DNA of 64,000 nt from Parus major (lineage: Eukaryota > Chordata > Aves > Passeriformes > Paridae): contig NC_031797.1 of assembly GCF_001522545.3 (NCBI RefSeq), positions 2,667,836 through 2,731,835 on the forward strand, given 5' to 3'. The notes beneath the pieces are model-generated. The model was not told the origin of the DNA and did not search any database. It saw nothing but the letters and a program-made list of their open reading frames with translations. Shown piece by piece: positions 10,986 through 21,109 of this stretch. Position 1 is the stretch's first letter. The number at the start of each line of letters is the position of its first letter. A program made the translations under genes and the position numbers.

Positions 10986-12347
10986 CTGCAAGGAAAGCAG
11001 AGAATTACCCCAAGATCACCATCATTCAAGCCAAATTTCCCAATTTCCAACACCTCCATTATAGATCTCTTTAAGCCCTGAGCATTTGTCACTCAGAAAT
11101 TCCAACTTCGGGGCCTGTACACGAGTTAAGACAATTATAAGATGGAATTCAGTTCTTTGTTTAAGTCCTGTTTTATTTCTGGCCTTGCCACAGACTCTAT
11201 GGATGATGCAGGACATGTCAGTTATTTGTGGATTGTGTGTCCCCACAATTACATGAAGACTCTTTGCTGCACCATAAAAACTATAAATTATCAGGTATTT
11301 ATAACATGCTTTGGCCTTCAAACAAAAATGTCTAATATTCTAATAACAATCCCTTCTGAAAAGCCAAAGACTGAGTTCAGACTCAGTCAGTGAGCATTTA
11401 TTTTACCTTTATTCCAGGAGTCAGAGAGGGAAAAATCAAATTTTGGAGTGGGTGGGAGCTAGAAAGAAAGAGAGAGACAAAATATCAGCACTCAAGGAGT
11501 TTCACTTGGAATTCACATCACCTTGTCAATGCCTCTTGACCTCAGATCTCAAAAATACTTGGGTGCTTACTCTGTGTAAGCCTCTAAAGGGACCAGACAT
11601 GGGCTTTACTCTTTCCTGCAATATAAAGTAGGTGCAAAAGGTAGAACATATCATTTAGGTTCTCCTGAAAAAACATCTCTATGGCTGTTAGTTTATAGTT
11701 GTCTGTAATAAGAAAAACGCTTTTCAAGCTTAAAGCAAAAATCCTCTTCTTTTCTGAGGATTTTAAAAACTAAGAACTACTCATAGAGGACGAGCCTCTT
11801 CAGGCAATTTAAATTCAACTTGATGAACTGTTAGCAATGTAAGAAATTGGGAGGATAATATTTTCATTGTTATTTCTTGGAAACATGTAGGATCTCCCAG
11901 AAGAAGCTTAGAAATACCACTATATAGTGAAATACCTCCCAGAGCATGTTTGCAATCCCTTTCTTCACCATGCATAGGCTGGTTACTCCTCTCATTAGAA
12001 ATAACATGTGTGAGCAATGTCTCTGCCCCAAATTTAGAACTTTATTCACCTTCCATTTCAATCCTTTTTGACATGAAATCCAGTTTCAACTCCTGCCAGC
12101 CTCACTGGAATCAGAACATCACCCCCATATTTTCTCTTCCTCATTCCGAGGAGGTGTCTGTGCTGCAGGGATCACCTGAGCAGTCCTTACCTCCCAGCCC
12201 AGATAATTTGTCCACTCTTGGATAGCTGGAGGCAGCGTTTCTTGAGCTTTTTTGAATGCTTCAGCACCTTCTGTGCCACTGCCCAGCAGCCCCTGGTCAT
12301 ACGCCACATACACAGCAGCTCCAGCCAGGCCTCCTTTGATCAGAAAC
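10888..12347 (-). CDS. MICOS13: MICOS13 (QIL1), MICOS complex subunit; exon 1 not visible
   Basis: Small inner-membrane protein that bridges MICOS subcomplexes at mitochondrial cristae junctions. Three exons on the minus strand join in phase: 12191-12347, 11054-11114, 10888-10985. The first reads FLIKGGLAGAAVYVAYDQGL and continues LGSGTEGAEAF, matching the human FLIKGSVAGGAVYLVYDQELLG segment with its membrane helix. The last reads VHSAMSALSVAPTRACEYTV and then EGWKYVKDLVK-stop, matching MSALSVAPSKAREYSKEGWEYVK. The middle exon is short and diverged. Exon 1, with the initiator Met and a few residues, should lie upstream of 12,348. None fits in the visible sequence, so it is probably in the gap at 13353-13894. 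Position between SAFB and HSD11B1L is as in human. Confidence 0.92.
11054..11114 (-). CDS. MICOS13: MICOS13 exon 3: short diverged exon
   Basis: Reads APKLEFLSDKCSGLKEIYNG and a split Gly codon. Acceptor GTACAG, donor GTGTTG. Phases 0 and 1 fit exons 2 and 4 exactly. The human counterpart contains APPKIYFPIRDSWNAG; the ends match (APK..., N-G) but the middle differs, so the call rests on phase, position and the end motifs. Confidence 0.75.
11115..12190 (-). other. MICOS13: MICOS13 intron 2
   Basis: About 1.1 kb with no coding match. The stretch 11,440-11,640 looks repeat-like (purine-rich start followed by a region without local similarity), but I cannot assign a family. Confidence 0.6.
12191..12347 (-). 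CDS. MICOS13: MICOS13 exon 2: membrane helix and YDQ motif
   Basis: Acceptor side at 12348-12350 (CAG on the minus strand), GTAAGG donor at 12190. It begins with the last base of a split codon, then 52 codons from FLIKGG to YLGWE. The hydrophobic, Gly/Ala-rich LAGAAVYVAY is the transmembrane segment. Confidence 0.93.
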
Positions 12348-13352
12348 CTGAAAGAATTGAAAGCAGAACAGTTCAGTTCATGTTCTGACCATCAGTGCAT
12401 CTCTCTCAGTGGTTGTGACTGCCAAAAAGAGGGTATTGATAAAGAAATCTCTTGTCTTGCTGCAGGCAAAAATCAGCAGAAAAATACCTGTCTATGTTCC
12501 TTGCCTTCCTAGGACAACTATTCCCTGTCAGACCCTTGAAATTACACTTAATTCACATTTTACCAGTGATGGTTCTCAATATAAAAAATGGGAAAGTGTT
12601 AAGTTCCTCAAGAGCATGTGCCACTTTTAGAGCCTGAGAATCACTGGCATATTTCCCTGCTAAAAGCAACTATGGGATTTTGCAGTGGCCAAGCCATCCA
12701 TGATAATGATAAATCTGACATTTATCTAACAAATCTGACAGACACCAATATCTTGTTAAGCTCATTACAGTCCAGTGAACACCTGGCCGTGGTGTTTGCA
12801 TTGCCAAGGCTTTTAAAGTTTCCTTGCATGATGTGCAGCCACCAGTTTTTACAGCTGTGATGGCAACCTACCAAAGGGAAGGGGAAAGAGAATATTTGAC
12901 CTTTATCGGCATTTTCACTATAAATAAGATTTGAGGTGACTGATTTTCCCAGACTTACAGGGCAGAGAGGTGTTATCCCTTTAAAAAAACAGTAAAACCT
13001 ATTGTACAAGGGGACAACCCAAACCTTGGCAGACAGCGGTACTGCAGTAGTGGGACTTAAGACAGATACAAGAGAGCTGACAAGAGAAAACTAAATTTTT
13101 AAGTCGCGTATTCACATGCATTTCGGGGAAAAGGGATTTCCCTGCTAAGATGCACTGTTCGCCCCCAAGGATACCGTTCCGCACTCCCTCGCTGTGGGTG
13201 TACTCCAGCTCCGAGCACCGCGCTATTCCCGATCTTCTGTTACGTGTCCATGCTCGCCCCCAGCCAGCGGCAGAGCCCTGCCCGGCGTGTGCAGACACAC
13301 ACGGGGAGCTGCTGGCCGGGCACAGCGTGTGCAGACACACACGGGGAGCTGC
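12348..13352 (-). other. MICOS13: MICOS13 intron 1 and start of CpG-rich promoter
   Basis: AT-rich up to about 13,100, then rising CpG density towards the gap. No minus-strand ATG exon with a usable donor and MICOS13-like residues can be seen. Confidence 0.55.
13286..13352. repeat. 40-bp minisatellite at gap edge
   Basis: A 40-base unit starting 'cgtgtgcagacacacac' begins at 13286 and again at 13326, with the second copy identical as far as it runs before the sequence breaks into Ns. The array probably continues into the gap. Confidence 0.85.
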
Positions 13353-13894
13353 NNNNNNNNNNNNNNNNNNNNNNNNNNNNNNNNNNNNNNNNNNNNNNNN
13401 NNNNNNNNNNNNNNNNNNNNNNNNNNNNNNNNNNNNNNNNNNNNNNNNNNNNNNNNNNNNNNNNNNNNNNNNNNNNNNNNNNNNNNNNNNNNNNNNNNNN
13501 NNNNNNNNNNNNNNNNNNNNNNNNNNNNNNNNNNNNNNNNNNNNNNNNNNNNNNNNNNNNNNNNNNNNNNNNNNNNNNNNNNNNNNNNNNNNNNNNNNNN
13601 NNNNNNNNNNNNNNNNNNNNNNNNNNNNNNNNNNNNNNNNNNNNNNNNNNNNNNNNNNNNNNNNNNNNNNNNNNNNNNNNNNNNNNNNNNNNNNNNNNNN
13701 NNNNNNNNNNNNNNNNNNNNNNNNNNNNNNNNNNNNNNNNNNNNNNNNNNNNNNNNNNNNNNNNNNNNNNNNNNNNNNNNNNNNNNNNNNNNNNNNNNNN
13801 NNNNNNNNNNNNNNNNNNNNNNNNNNNNNNNNNNNNNNNNNNNNNNNNNNNNNNNNNNNNNNNNNNNNNNNNNNNNNNNNNNNNNNNNNNNNNN
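13353..13894. other. Assembly gap (542 N)
   Basis: Run of N inside the CpG-rich promoter, bordered on the left by the 40-bp tandem repeat. It probably hides MICOS13 exon 1 and the HSD11B1L transcription start. Confidence 0.99.
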
Positions 13895-14436
13895 GTGAGG
13901 GGCCGGGCAGGGCTGAGGGCGTGAGGGGGCCAGGCGCGGCTCCTGAGCCTTTGTGTCGCTGTCCCCGGCGCTCGTTTTGTCGCTCCGTGTCGCAGCGTGG
14001 TTGGTGGCAGAGCAGCTTATCCCGCTGCTCGTCTCATCCAGACAAGGCTCCGTCCTGTGGGCTCTGCCGCCGCCCCCCTCCCGAGATCCGGCTGCTTTGG
14101 GGTCACTGCTGCCAACTGTTATCAGTCTAATGAATTAAGACATCTCTAAGATTAGACACGAGGGGGTTTTTTCCTCCTGTAGGCTCGCGGTGTGTGGAGG
14201 CTGGCTCTGAGTGCAGATTCTGTGGGAATTGCCGGTAAAAGATCCTTTTTATTGTTGACCAAGGTGGCTGTGGCTCCCAGGGGAGAGACCCCTCAGGTGG
14301 GCTCTCGGTTCTACAAAAGCCTTTACGTGCCTCTCGCAGGTTGGCTCCGGGCATCAGAGGAAGGAGAGCACAGTATCATTTTGGCTGAAGTGCTCAGCTT
14401 CAAGACTTCACTTTGTTCCTCACAGCTTGGAGGGAT

Positions 14437-14521
14437 ATGAAGCCAATTGGAAAAGTGCTTTGTGCTACAGGGGTTGTAGCTGGGCTCATAGCTTTCTTCT
14501 GGGGAGATGACTTTAACCCAG
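14437..14521 (+). CDS. HSD11B1L: HSD11B1L coding exon 1: start and membrane anchor
   Basis: ATG at 14437, eleven bases after a strong acceptor (ttgttcctcacag, AG at 14424-14425), so at least one non-coding exon lies upstream. Encodes MKPIGKVLCATGVVAGLIAF and on to DDFNP; donor GTAGGC. Confidence 0.92.
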
Positions 14522-17500
14522 GTAGGCTCACCAGGGGGATGATTTCAAGCTGAAGTGTAAGTCACATAAGGGAAGAGGTTGAATTTCCAAACTTTGACTG
14601 ATGGTCTCATTCCTGCCCACAGTCTTACAAGAGTTGGTGAACCCAAAGCAATGTTTCATTCCCAGAAACAAAAAGAAACAAAGAGGAAGACAAAATAGTC
14701 TAAAGGCAGGGATCTTGCTGTCTCTGTGGGGGGAAAATGGCACTTTGCTACTGCCTTGCTCTTTTTATGTTTTGGTTGTAAATTCCTTGGTGTCAAGAGT
14801 CATCTCTATAGTGTGCACAAGAGGGCTGAGGTGTCTCCAGACTGATGGCAAAGAGTAAATGATACGTAGAAGGCACATAGCCTGGTTTCTGGTTTATGTT
14901 GTACAGCTTCTTAGAAGGTGAAAAACAACTTGGTTCTTGAAAGATTTTGGTCTAGCAAAGGCCCTGTGACACAGCTAGCTGGCATGTCATTGCATCATCA
15001 GTCCTGCCTCTTCCAGTTTTGGAAAAGCACCAAGAATTTTGAGCACTTAGGTGCATCTTTCTTCTTTAAACCTCTGCCAGTAGTTAAGGGCAGCTCCTCT
15101 GCTGCTTTCTTCACTAACTTCTGTATCTTTTATTCTCTTTCCCATAAAAAAGAGAGCCTGTCTGGTGCCCGTGTTCTTGTGACTGGAGCCAGTGCTGGGA
15201 TTGGAGAGCAAATAGCATATCACTATGCCAGATTTGGTGCTGAAATTGTGTTGACTGCCAGAAGGGAAGCTGTGCTGCAGAAGGTAAGAACCTTGTCCTT
15301 TTATGGGGGAAGACATGAGAGATTCAGGCTTTTACCAAACCAACAAAAAAATTAGTTGTCAGCATGATCAATTTTCTTTCGGAACTGTTAAGCATAAACC
15401 CAGAAGACAAGTTGGCCTGTACAAGAAGATGCAGTGCCTGAGCTTTTAACTGCCAGAACATTTATTTGTATGAGGGGATGGTGTGAAGCTGCATCAGGGA
15501 AAGTTCAGGTTGGACATTAGGAAAATGTTCTCCACTTAGAGGGTGACCAGGATTTACTGGAGTAAATTCCCCAGGGAGATGTGGTCATGGCACCAAGTCT
15601 GTCAGAGGTCAAGGAATATCTGGGCCACATTTTTAATGATATGGTTTGGTTTGAAGGAGTTCTGTGAGGAGCAGGGATTTGGATTTCATGATCCTTATGG
15701 GTCATCTTCAATTTTAGATTCTCCATGAACTACAACTCCTGTGCAATATTGTGCAGCTTTTCAGAGTCCAAATTGTTCTATTTGTAGCTGTTTTGTTAAA
15801 AACTCAAGACCTTTTGTAGGTTAAATGCCTTTTTCACCAACTCAAACAGATGAGACTTCTTCATCTGTACGTTATGAAAAGGGATAATATTTAGAAAGGG
15901 TAACTCTTTAACTGTGGGGATGTGTGACTTCCAAGGAAAGTTCTTCACTGTGAAATGGTGCAAAAGGTGAATTGGGGACAGTGAGCATAATAATAGTTCC
16001 TAATGACTGGAAGGCATTATTTCAGCAAATAGCTAAAAGTGCGTATCATTGCCAGGCACATTCACACACTCAGCATAGCAAAGGAATTATGAAAGATGAA
16101 TTCTTTTCCAGTTAGTTTGGAAAAAAGAGAAGAACTTAATGTAAAGCATAACCCTTGTTCCAGAAGATTTCTCCTGAAGAAGATAGTTTTTTTCCCAGTG
16201 AATCTTGATCCTGTCCCAAAGTAGATTGTTTAAGCAGACAGTTAGAGGTAACTTTGCAGGATGCAGATTCAAAGTCTGGATGCAGAATGAGCTCTCCATG
16301 GCCCAAACAGCAGTGGATTTTAAATTAAAGTGTGTTGATGTCCAGAGCTGACTCTCACTGACTGTGGTGTGTGCTTTATGATGCACATTTCCCCTTTTCT
16401 TTTTCCAAATAGTTTAATCTTTGTGTTCTTTTTCAAGGTGATGGAGACATGCCTGACACTTGGAGCAAAGAAAGTATTTTATATCCCTGCAGATATGTCT
16501 TCCCCTTCAGAGCCTGAAAAGGTGGTTCAGTTTGCTGTTCAAAAGCTGGGTAAGCATCCTGGGCATCTCTCTGGCTTTCAGCTGTGTGCACAGTTCTCAT
16601 TCTAGTAGGAGCTTCCTGCTTCAGTTCCCTGAACTGAGAAAGGTGTTAAGGACATAGATGTACCACCAGAACTAAGTTCTGAGCCTGAATCATGCTGAAA
16701 CAACATTTCAGGGAGTTGTTGTCAGTTTTCCTTTCAGTTCTACTCCTGAGGAGCAGTCAGAGCTGCTCCTGGGTGGGCATATTTAATCTGTCTTCATAGT
16801 AAAGTACTTCCCAGCCTTTTGAAGGAGTGGTTCAGCCCTCCTGGCCCTGGTTGATGGTGAGGGGATGGGCCCCTTGTGTGACTGTTTTTCCTGCTGTCCA
16901 AGGGGGCCTGGATTACCTCGTGTTGAACCACATCGGCACGAACCGCTTCCAGGAGTGGACTGGAGATGTGGAATACACCCGCTGGCTCATGCAGGTGAGG
17001 CTTCCCAGCTCACCTGGAACTGGGTGAGCCTGACATCTCCTGGGACAGCTTTGGGAAGCTCCAAGGCAAATCCAAGTCTGTGGCAATGGTTGAGAACAAT
17101 CCTTTTGCTTTATTCCTGTTTGAAGTCAAGCAGTTTGGAGGCTTTATTGCTAGAGAGGTGTTTTGCTCAGATGTTGTACATTTGTGAAGAGGAATGTTTG
17201 GGAAGAACTTTAGACTTCCTCCTTCTGTCCTTCTTACCTCCCTTTAGCCCAGGGGTTTAGGATTGATGGGCAGTTCCAGGCAGTTGTGTTTAATTCAGGA
17301 AGGTCTGTAAGTGAGCAGCCAGCACTTCCTACAGGTCTATGGCAAGTGCACAATTGCAGAACACAAAGTTGTTTGAAATGGTGTCTGCCACTTGAGTCTC
17401 TATTCACAGATTTAGAGTTTTCCTGTAGAATCACCCTGGTGCCAGGTTTTGGGGCCATGGAAATGAAGAGCTGTTTTCTTGATTCAGTCTTCTTCATTCA

Positions 17501-18961
17501 GGTGGGTCATACTAGTTTCATTTTGGAAGGAGGCTTTTTGCTGGAGAGTGGGAACTTAGGAACGTAGGTAAGAAATTCTTAGAATTTAAGAGAGCAGTCA
17601 AGCTCTGAAGATATGCTGAATTTTGTCCTTCATTGTAGTCTGAATTCAGTCAAAAGAAACTTAAAAGGGGATCAGACTGAGACTCAGTGTCTTTGGTAGG
17701 GGTTGCAGAGTAAAGAATAGCATAAAGCAGGGACAGCTAATTATATCTTGTCAGGAAATCTGACAATTGTTATTGTGACAATATGTTAAAGCCCAGGAAT
17801 AACCTTTGCTCTGAATCTTCTTCACTGCTTTTTCTGGAATCCAAAAGACTTCTGGATGCAATGTTTGTCCCCATCTTTAGAGGTGATTTTTCTCACTTGC
17901 TGTTTGAAAAGACAATTCCAAACCATGCTCCTTTTCATTTCTGACCACTCTATTACAGACTTCCTTGGTTCATGCTTTCAAACCCTCTACCTTCTTCCAT
18001 GTCTACATTTCTTGTTCCAGGTGAATTTTTTGAGTTATGTGGCTCTTGCAACAGCAGCTCTTCCCACCCTGGAGAGGAACAGAGGTGCTCTAGTGGTTGT
18101 TTCTTCCCTCACAGGTTGGTGACTTTACCTGAAGTGGAAGCCATGGTTCCCAGTACTGTTCATGTGTACTGTTCATATTTCTCTGTTCAACTCCTAAACA
18201 CAAACTGTGCTTTTCATAGTATATAACAATATTATAATAAACATATAATAATATAATGTGTACTAATATATAAAGGGAGACTCACCTGAACAGGAGTTGA
18301 TACAGTATGGCAAATGCTGCATCTTTTCCCAGATTCCCTCTCCATGGATCCTCCTTACACCCAGTTTCCTGGTGTTTTCCATTCTCTCTTTCCCCTTTCC
18401 AGGGAGAATGCCCACTCCCTTCACCACTTCTTATTCTGCCACCAAGTTTGCACTGGATGGATTCTTCGGCTCACTGCGCCACGAGCTCATCATGCAGAGG
18501 AGAAATGTGTCTGTCACACTGTGCATCCTGGGCCTGATTGATACTGCTTCAGCACTGGAGTACACCAGGTATGTATTTGTCTGCAGGAACACATCTCTTC
18601 TTGAGAGCATGCAAAAAAATGCACAGCAACTCTAAGAGGGCTGTCTGGGGAGAGTGCACCTGCCTGGGCACATCACAGGGGTTGTTCATTATGGAACAGG
18701 AAGCCCTGTGGGGTCAGTGTGCCCAGTTCAAACCCCAGCCTGGCTCTGAGTGACCCTCTCCCATTCCCTTGCAGGGGCAAAGTGCACCTCAGTGCCTCCC
18801 CTGCTCCCGAGGCCGCGCTCGCCATCGTCCGCGGTGGAGCTGCTCGGGCACACGAGGTTTTCTACCCACGGTGGCTGCAGCAGCTCTGCTGCCTCTGGGC
18901 TCTGTTCCCCAGCAGCGGGAACCAGGTGCTGCGGACTTTCTATAACTACAGCAGTCCCTAA
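14437..18961 (+). CDS. HSD11B1L: HSD11B1L, hydroxysteroid 11-beta-dehydrogenase 1-like (SDR family)
   Basis: NAD(P)-dependent short-chain dehydrogenase of the 11-beta-HSD1 group; its true substrate is not established. Seven coding exons join in phase: 14437-14521, 15153-15283, 16438-16549, 16903-16994, 18021-18114, 18403-18568 and 18775-18961. They give 288 residues, the usual family length. Residues 5-22 form an N-terminal membrane anchor. The cofactor motif TGxxxGxG is TGASAGIG (39-46), the NAG-like motif is NHIG (118-121), catalytic Ser is in VVVSS (168-169), and YSATK places Tyr182 and Lys186 as the catalytic pair. All active-site residues are intact. The start was chosen because MKPIGKVLCATGVVAG matches the family anchor. 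The neighbour MICOS13 and the residues GLDYLVLNHIG favour HSD11B1L over HSD11B1. Confidence 0.96.
14522..15152 (+). other. HSD11B1L: HSD11B1L intron after coding exon 1
   Basis: 631 bp, no recognisable coding or repeat content. Confidence 0.7.
15153..15283 (+). CDS. HSD11B1L: HSD11B1L coding exon 2: cofactor-binding motif
   Basis: Encodes ESLSGARVLVTGASAGIGEQ and on to EAVLQK. The acceptor is an AG after an A-run (ccataaaaaag) followed by further AGs. The chosen one is the only frame-preserving option. Confidence 0.94.
15430..15730 (+). mobile_element. CR1 LINE 3' end in HSD11B1L intron 2
   Basis: Clear CR1 3' region in + orientation: 'ggttggacattaggaaaatg' near 15,510, 'ccccagggagatgtggtca' near 15,570, 'gcaccaagtctgtcagag' near 15,590 and 'atgatccttatgggtc' near 15,690. 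The open frame over it is a remnant, not a gene. Confidence 0.9.
16438..16549 (+). CDS. HSD11B1L: HSD11B1L coding exon 3
   Basis: Encodes VMETCLTLGAKKVFYIPADM and on to FAVQKL, with the conserved Asp of the adenine-side loop (ADM). Acceptor TTCAAG, donor GTAAGC. Confidence 0.95.
16903..16994 (+). CDS. HSD11B1L: HSD11B1L coding exon 4: NHIG motif
   Basis: Encodes GLDYLVLNHIGTNRFQEW and on to TRWLMQ. NHIG is the family's structural Asn motif. Acceptor TCCAAG, donor GTGAGG. Confidence 0.95.
16995..18020 (+). other. HSD11B1L: HSD11B1L intron between coding exons 4 and 5
   Basis: About 1 kb with no recognisable feature. Confidence 0.7.
18021..18114 (+). CDS. HSD11B1L: HSD11B1L coding exon 5: catalytic serine
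   Basis: Encodes VNFLSYVALATAALPTLERN and then RGALVVVSSLT, with the catalytic Ser in VVVSS. Acceptor TTCCAG, donor GTTGGT. Confidence 0.95.
18403..18568 (+). CDS. HSD11B1L: HSD11B1L coding exon 6: catalytic YxxxK
   Basis: Encodes RMPTPFTTSYSATKFALDGF and on through NVSVTLCILGLIDTASA. YSATK carries the catalytic Tyr and Lys. Donor GTATGT. Confidence 0.96.
18775..18961 (+). CDS. HSD11B1L: HSD11B1L terminal coding exon
   Basis: Encodes GKVHLSASPAPEAALAIVRG and on to the C-terminus FYNYSSP, TAA at 18959-18961. The ending resembles the 11-beta-HSD1 type of C-terminus rather than the longer proline/lysine-rich tail of the human isoform I recall. Confidence 0.93.
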
Positions 18962-19357
18962 GGGATGCCCAGTCTCATCCTACATCCCTTCTAATCATGT
19001 TCCTGCCATCCCACTCAACCAGTGGTATCAAGCAGGAGCAGGGCAGCAGCGGTGGCAAAGTCCCCTTTTCCTAACATGACCTGTGGTCTCTCATCTGCTT
19101 CAGCCATGGTTCTGCTGCTGCTACCCATCAGTCAGAGATCTTTCCCGCTGTTCACTCTGCCTTAGCCCTCCTCCTTCAGCCTCACCTGTCTGCTTTGACT
19201 GCAGCCAGCCTTTTCTCAGACCCAGATTTAACCCCTGTCCATCTGCACAGGATGTCCTGGAATGTCTGTACATTCCTGGGTCGTCCTCCTCCACCACTTC
19301 ATTTTGGATTCCACGAACCCTCTTGCTTCCTCTAAGTAGAATTTTAATCTCCAGTTT

Positions 19358-19363
19358 AATAAA
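19358..19363 (+). terminator. HSD11B1L: HSD11B1L poly(A) signal AATAAA
   Basis: AATAAA about 400 bases after the stop, followed by T/G-rich sequence (gtttttaatgtgttgg). Predicts a 3' UTR of about 420 nt. Confidence 0.8.
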
Positions 19364-19574
19364 ACAAGTTTTTAATGTGTTGGTATTATGTGGTGATGCT
19401 TCCTCTGTGAAGAAATATTGGTCCCTGGATTCTGTGGGCCAAGGGCTGTTTGCTGACCTGTGACCTGTTAAATTAGCCCAGGGCTTTGGCAATGTCTTCA
19501 AGTGTAAGCATTACCTAAAAGCAGATGCAACTAACAAGATGAAGTAGAGCCCCAGTTACTTAGCAAGTAAAACT

Positions 19575-19580
19575 TTTATT
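19575..19580 (-). terminator. CELF5: Distal CELF5 poly(A) signal (candidate)
   Basis: TTTATT on + strand, AATAAA on the minus strand. It sits about 210 bp from the HSD11B1L AATAAA that points the other way, so the two transcripts would end almost back to back. Confidence 0.5.
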
Positions 19581-20443
19581 AAATAAATTTAGGATTTTTT
19601 TTTTTTGACCAGAGTGAGGAATTTGACATTGACAAAGCTTGTATCGCACCTGTAACATTGTTCAGTCACATCAGTAACTGTGATGGAAGAAACTGTAAAT
19701 GCTTGTTTTAAACCAGCTTGACCTAGGAGTCCCAAAGTCCTTTTTTTTCCCATTTTGCATTTGTTCATATTTTTTCTTTTTTTTTTTTTTTGTTTTGTTC
19801 AAAATTAGACTAAGTTTAAACTTCATGAAATTACTTGTAGCAGAAATAAAGTACATTATACAAATCACATACATAATAGATGTTAAGTATAAAAATGGTA
19901 TTTACAATAAGTAAACATGGACTATAGAAACACACAGACTCTCACAGCTTCATTCACCTCTCATAAACTCTCAGCGTCAGACACAGAAGGGTGGTTGAGG
20001 AGATGTGAAGGTACTTCAAGGACTGTGCCACAAACACCTGAACAAAGGGCAAACTGGAGGAGAATGAGAGTTGGCCGAGATTCTCCAAAATCCCCATAGC
20101 TCACTTCAGTATCAATTGCACCAACTTTGCCCCACCAACTCTCTGTCCCTATTTCAATGTGCTCACACACCCTCACACACACACCAATGTTTGTGGTACC
20201 TTATCAAACTCTGGAATATTGAAATCGTTCATTCCTAATCAATCTGGGGTTTGTTGGTCTGCTCTGCCTTGCTTTCCTTTCCTTATTTTTGTAGAAACTT
20301 GAAGAGACAGTTCCACACTGTTCAAGGGATGTGCCTTGTCAGGATGACACACACCCCCCACTCCCAGGGGATCTTTTTAAAATCCAGTTCTGAACTACAT
20401 TCTGTGCTTTAGAGTTTGTGTATGTAGTGTATAGAGCTGTCCC

Positions 20444-20481
20444 TACATATATATATGTGTGTGTATATATATATGTATATG
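20444..20481. repeat. TA/TG microsatellite in CELF5 3' UTR
   Basis: Alternating (TA)n-(TG)n-(TA)n sequence, visible directly. Confidence 0.9.
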
Positions 20482-21082
20482 CTGCATAATGTATAATCTG
20501 TCTCTTGGAGGGGGTGCTGGGGGAAAAAATCCCAGAATGGAACCCTCTTTCATCCTGTTTTCTTTGCATCTGCTGGGGAAAGCTTTGCAGCGAGTGCATG
20601 AGGAGAGTCCTCCTGCTGAAATCAGAGGGAGAAAGCGTCCTGTGTCATCTGGAACGGGAACTGCCCACTCCCCAGTGCTGGTATCCGACACAGGGAGGCA
20701 GTGTGCAGCCCCTGGGAGCTGTGCTGGAGATTGCATCTGCTCACACTCTCATCTTCTCCTGCCTTCATCAAGAAAATGCTGTTGCCATGGAGAGCTGTGA
20801 AACACGGATCTGTGCCATGTGTGGGGAGGCAGTGCAGTTCCTCTAAGTAAGGGGACTGTTTTCCTGTGCTTTCAGCCTAATCACAGAGTGCTCAGGGTAG
20901 GGGCTGGCACCACATCCCAGGAGCTTTGTCTGCAGAAGCCCTTGGAAAGGTAAGACAGAGCTCTCCAGATCCTTAACCAGGCTGGTGCTAAGGTGGATAA
21001 GTGACTCAAGCTGAGCAGCTGACTGTGCCCTAATCCTGGAGGAATGTATTTCTCCTTGCTTGTGTTGAGCAGAGAGATGTGC

Positions 21083-21109
21083 TCTCTCCCTCTCTCTCTC
21101 TCTCTCTCC
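21083..21109. repeat. (CT)n microsatellite in CELF5 3' UTR
   Basis: Run of CT dinucleotides with one early interruption; GA-rich in the CELF5 mRNA. Confidence 0.9.

Larger units (their letters stand above)
13150..14130. promoter_or_regulatory. CpG-rich divergent promoter region, MICOS13 / HSD11B1L
   Basis: Sequence on both sides of the gap is rich in CpG and GC, unlike the AT-rich introns around it. It lies between the 5' ends of two genes pointing away from each other, so a shared bidirectional promoter is likely. The first bases after the gap (GTGAGG at 13895) form a good + strand donor, so a non-coding first exon of HSD11B1L may end exactly at the gap edge. Confidence 0.65.

Noticed and set aside
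13140..13352. Search for MICOS13 exon 1 on the minus strand left of the gap
   Set aside because: The only ATG in the CpG-rich part is followed by a stop after two codons, and no frame gives a short Met-to-Arg exon with a donor in the right phase.
13150..14130. Apparent 326-codon frame across the gap
   Set aside because: Most of it is N. The flanks are promoter and minisatellite sequence.
15430..15730. Short frames over the HSD11B1L intron
   Set aside because: They lie in a truncated CR1 3' end; remnants of a retrotransposon tail with no functional protein.
20772..20792. X-box-like gttgccatggagag in the CELF5 3' UTR
   Set aside because: The second half-site lacks the AAC required by the consensus, unlike the sites at 35.8 and 40.9 kb.
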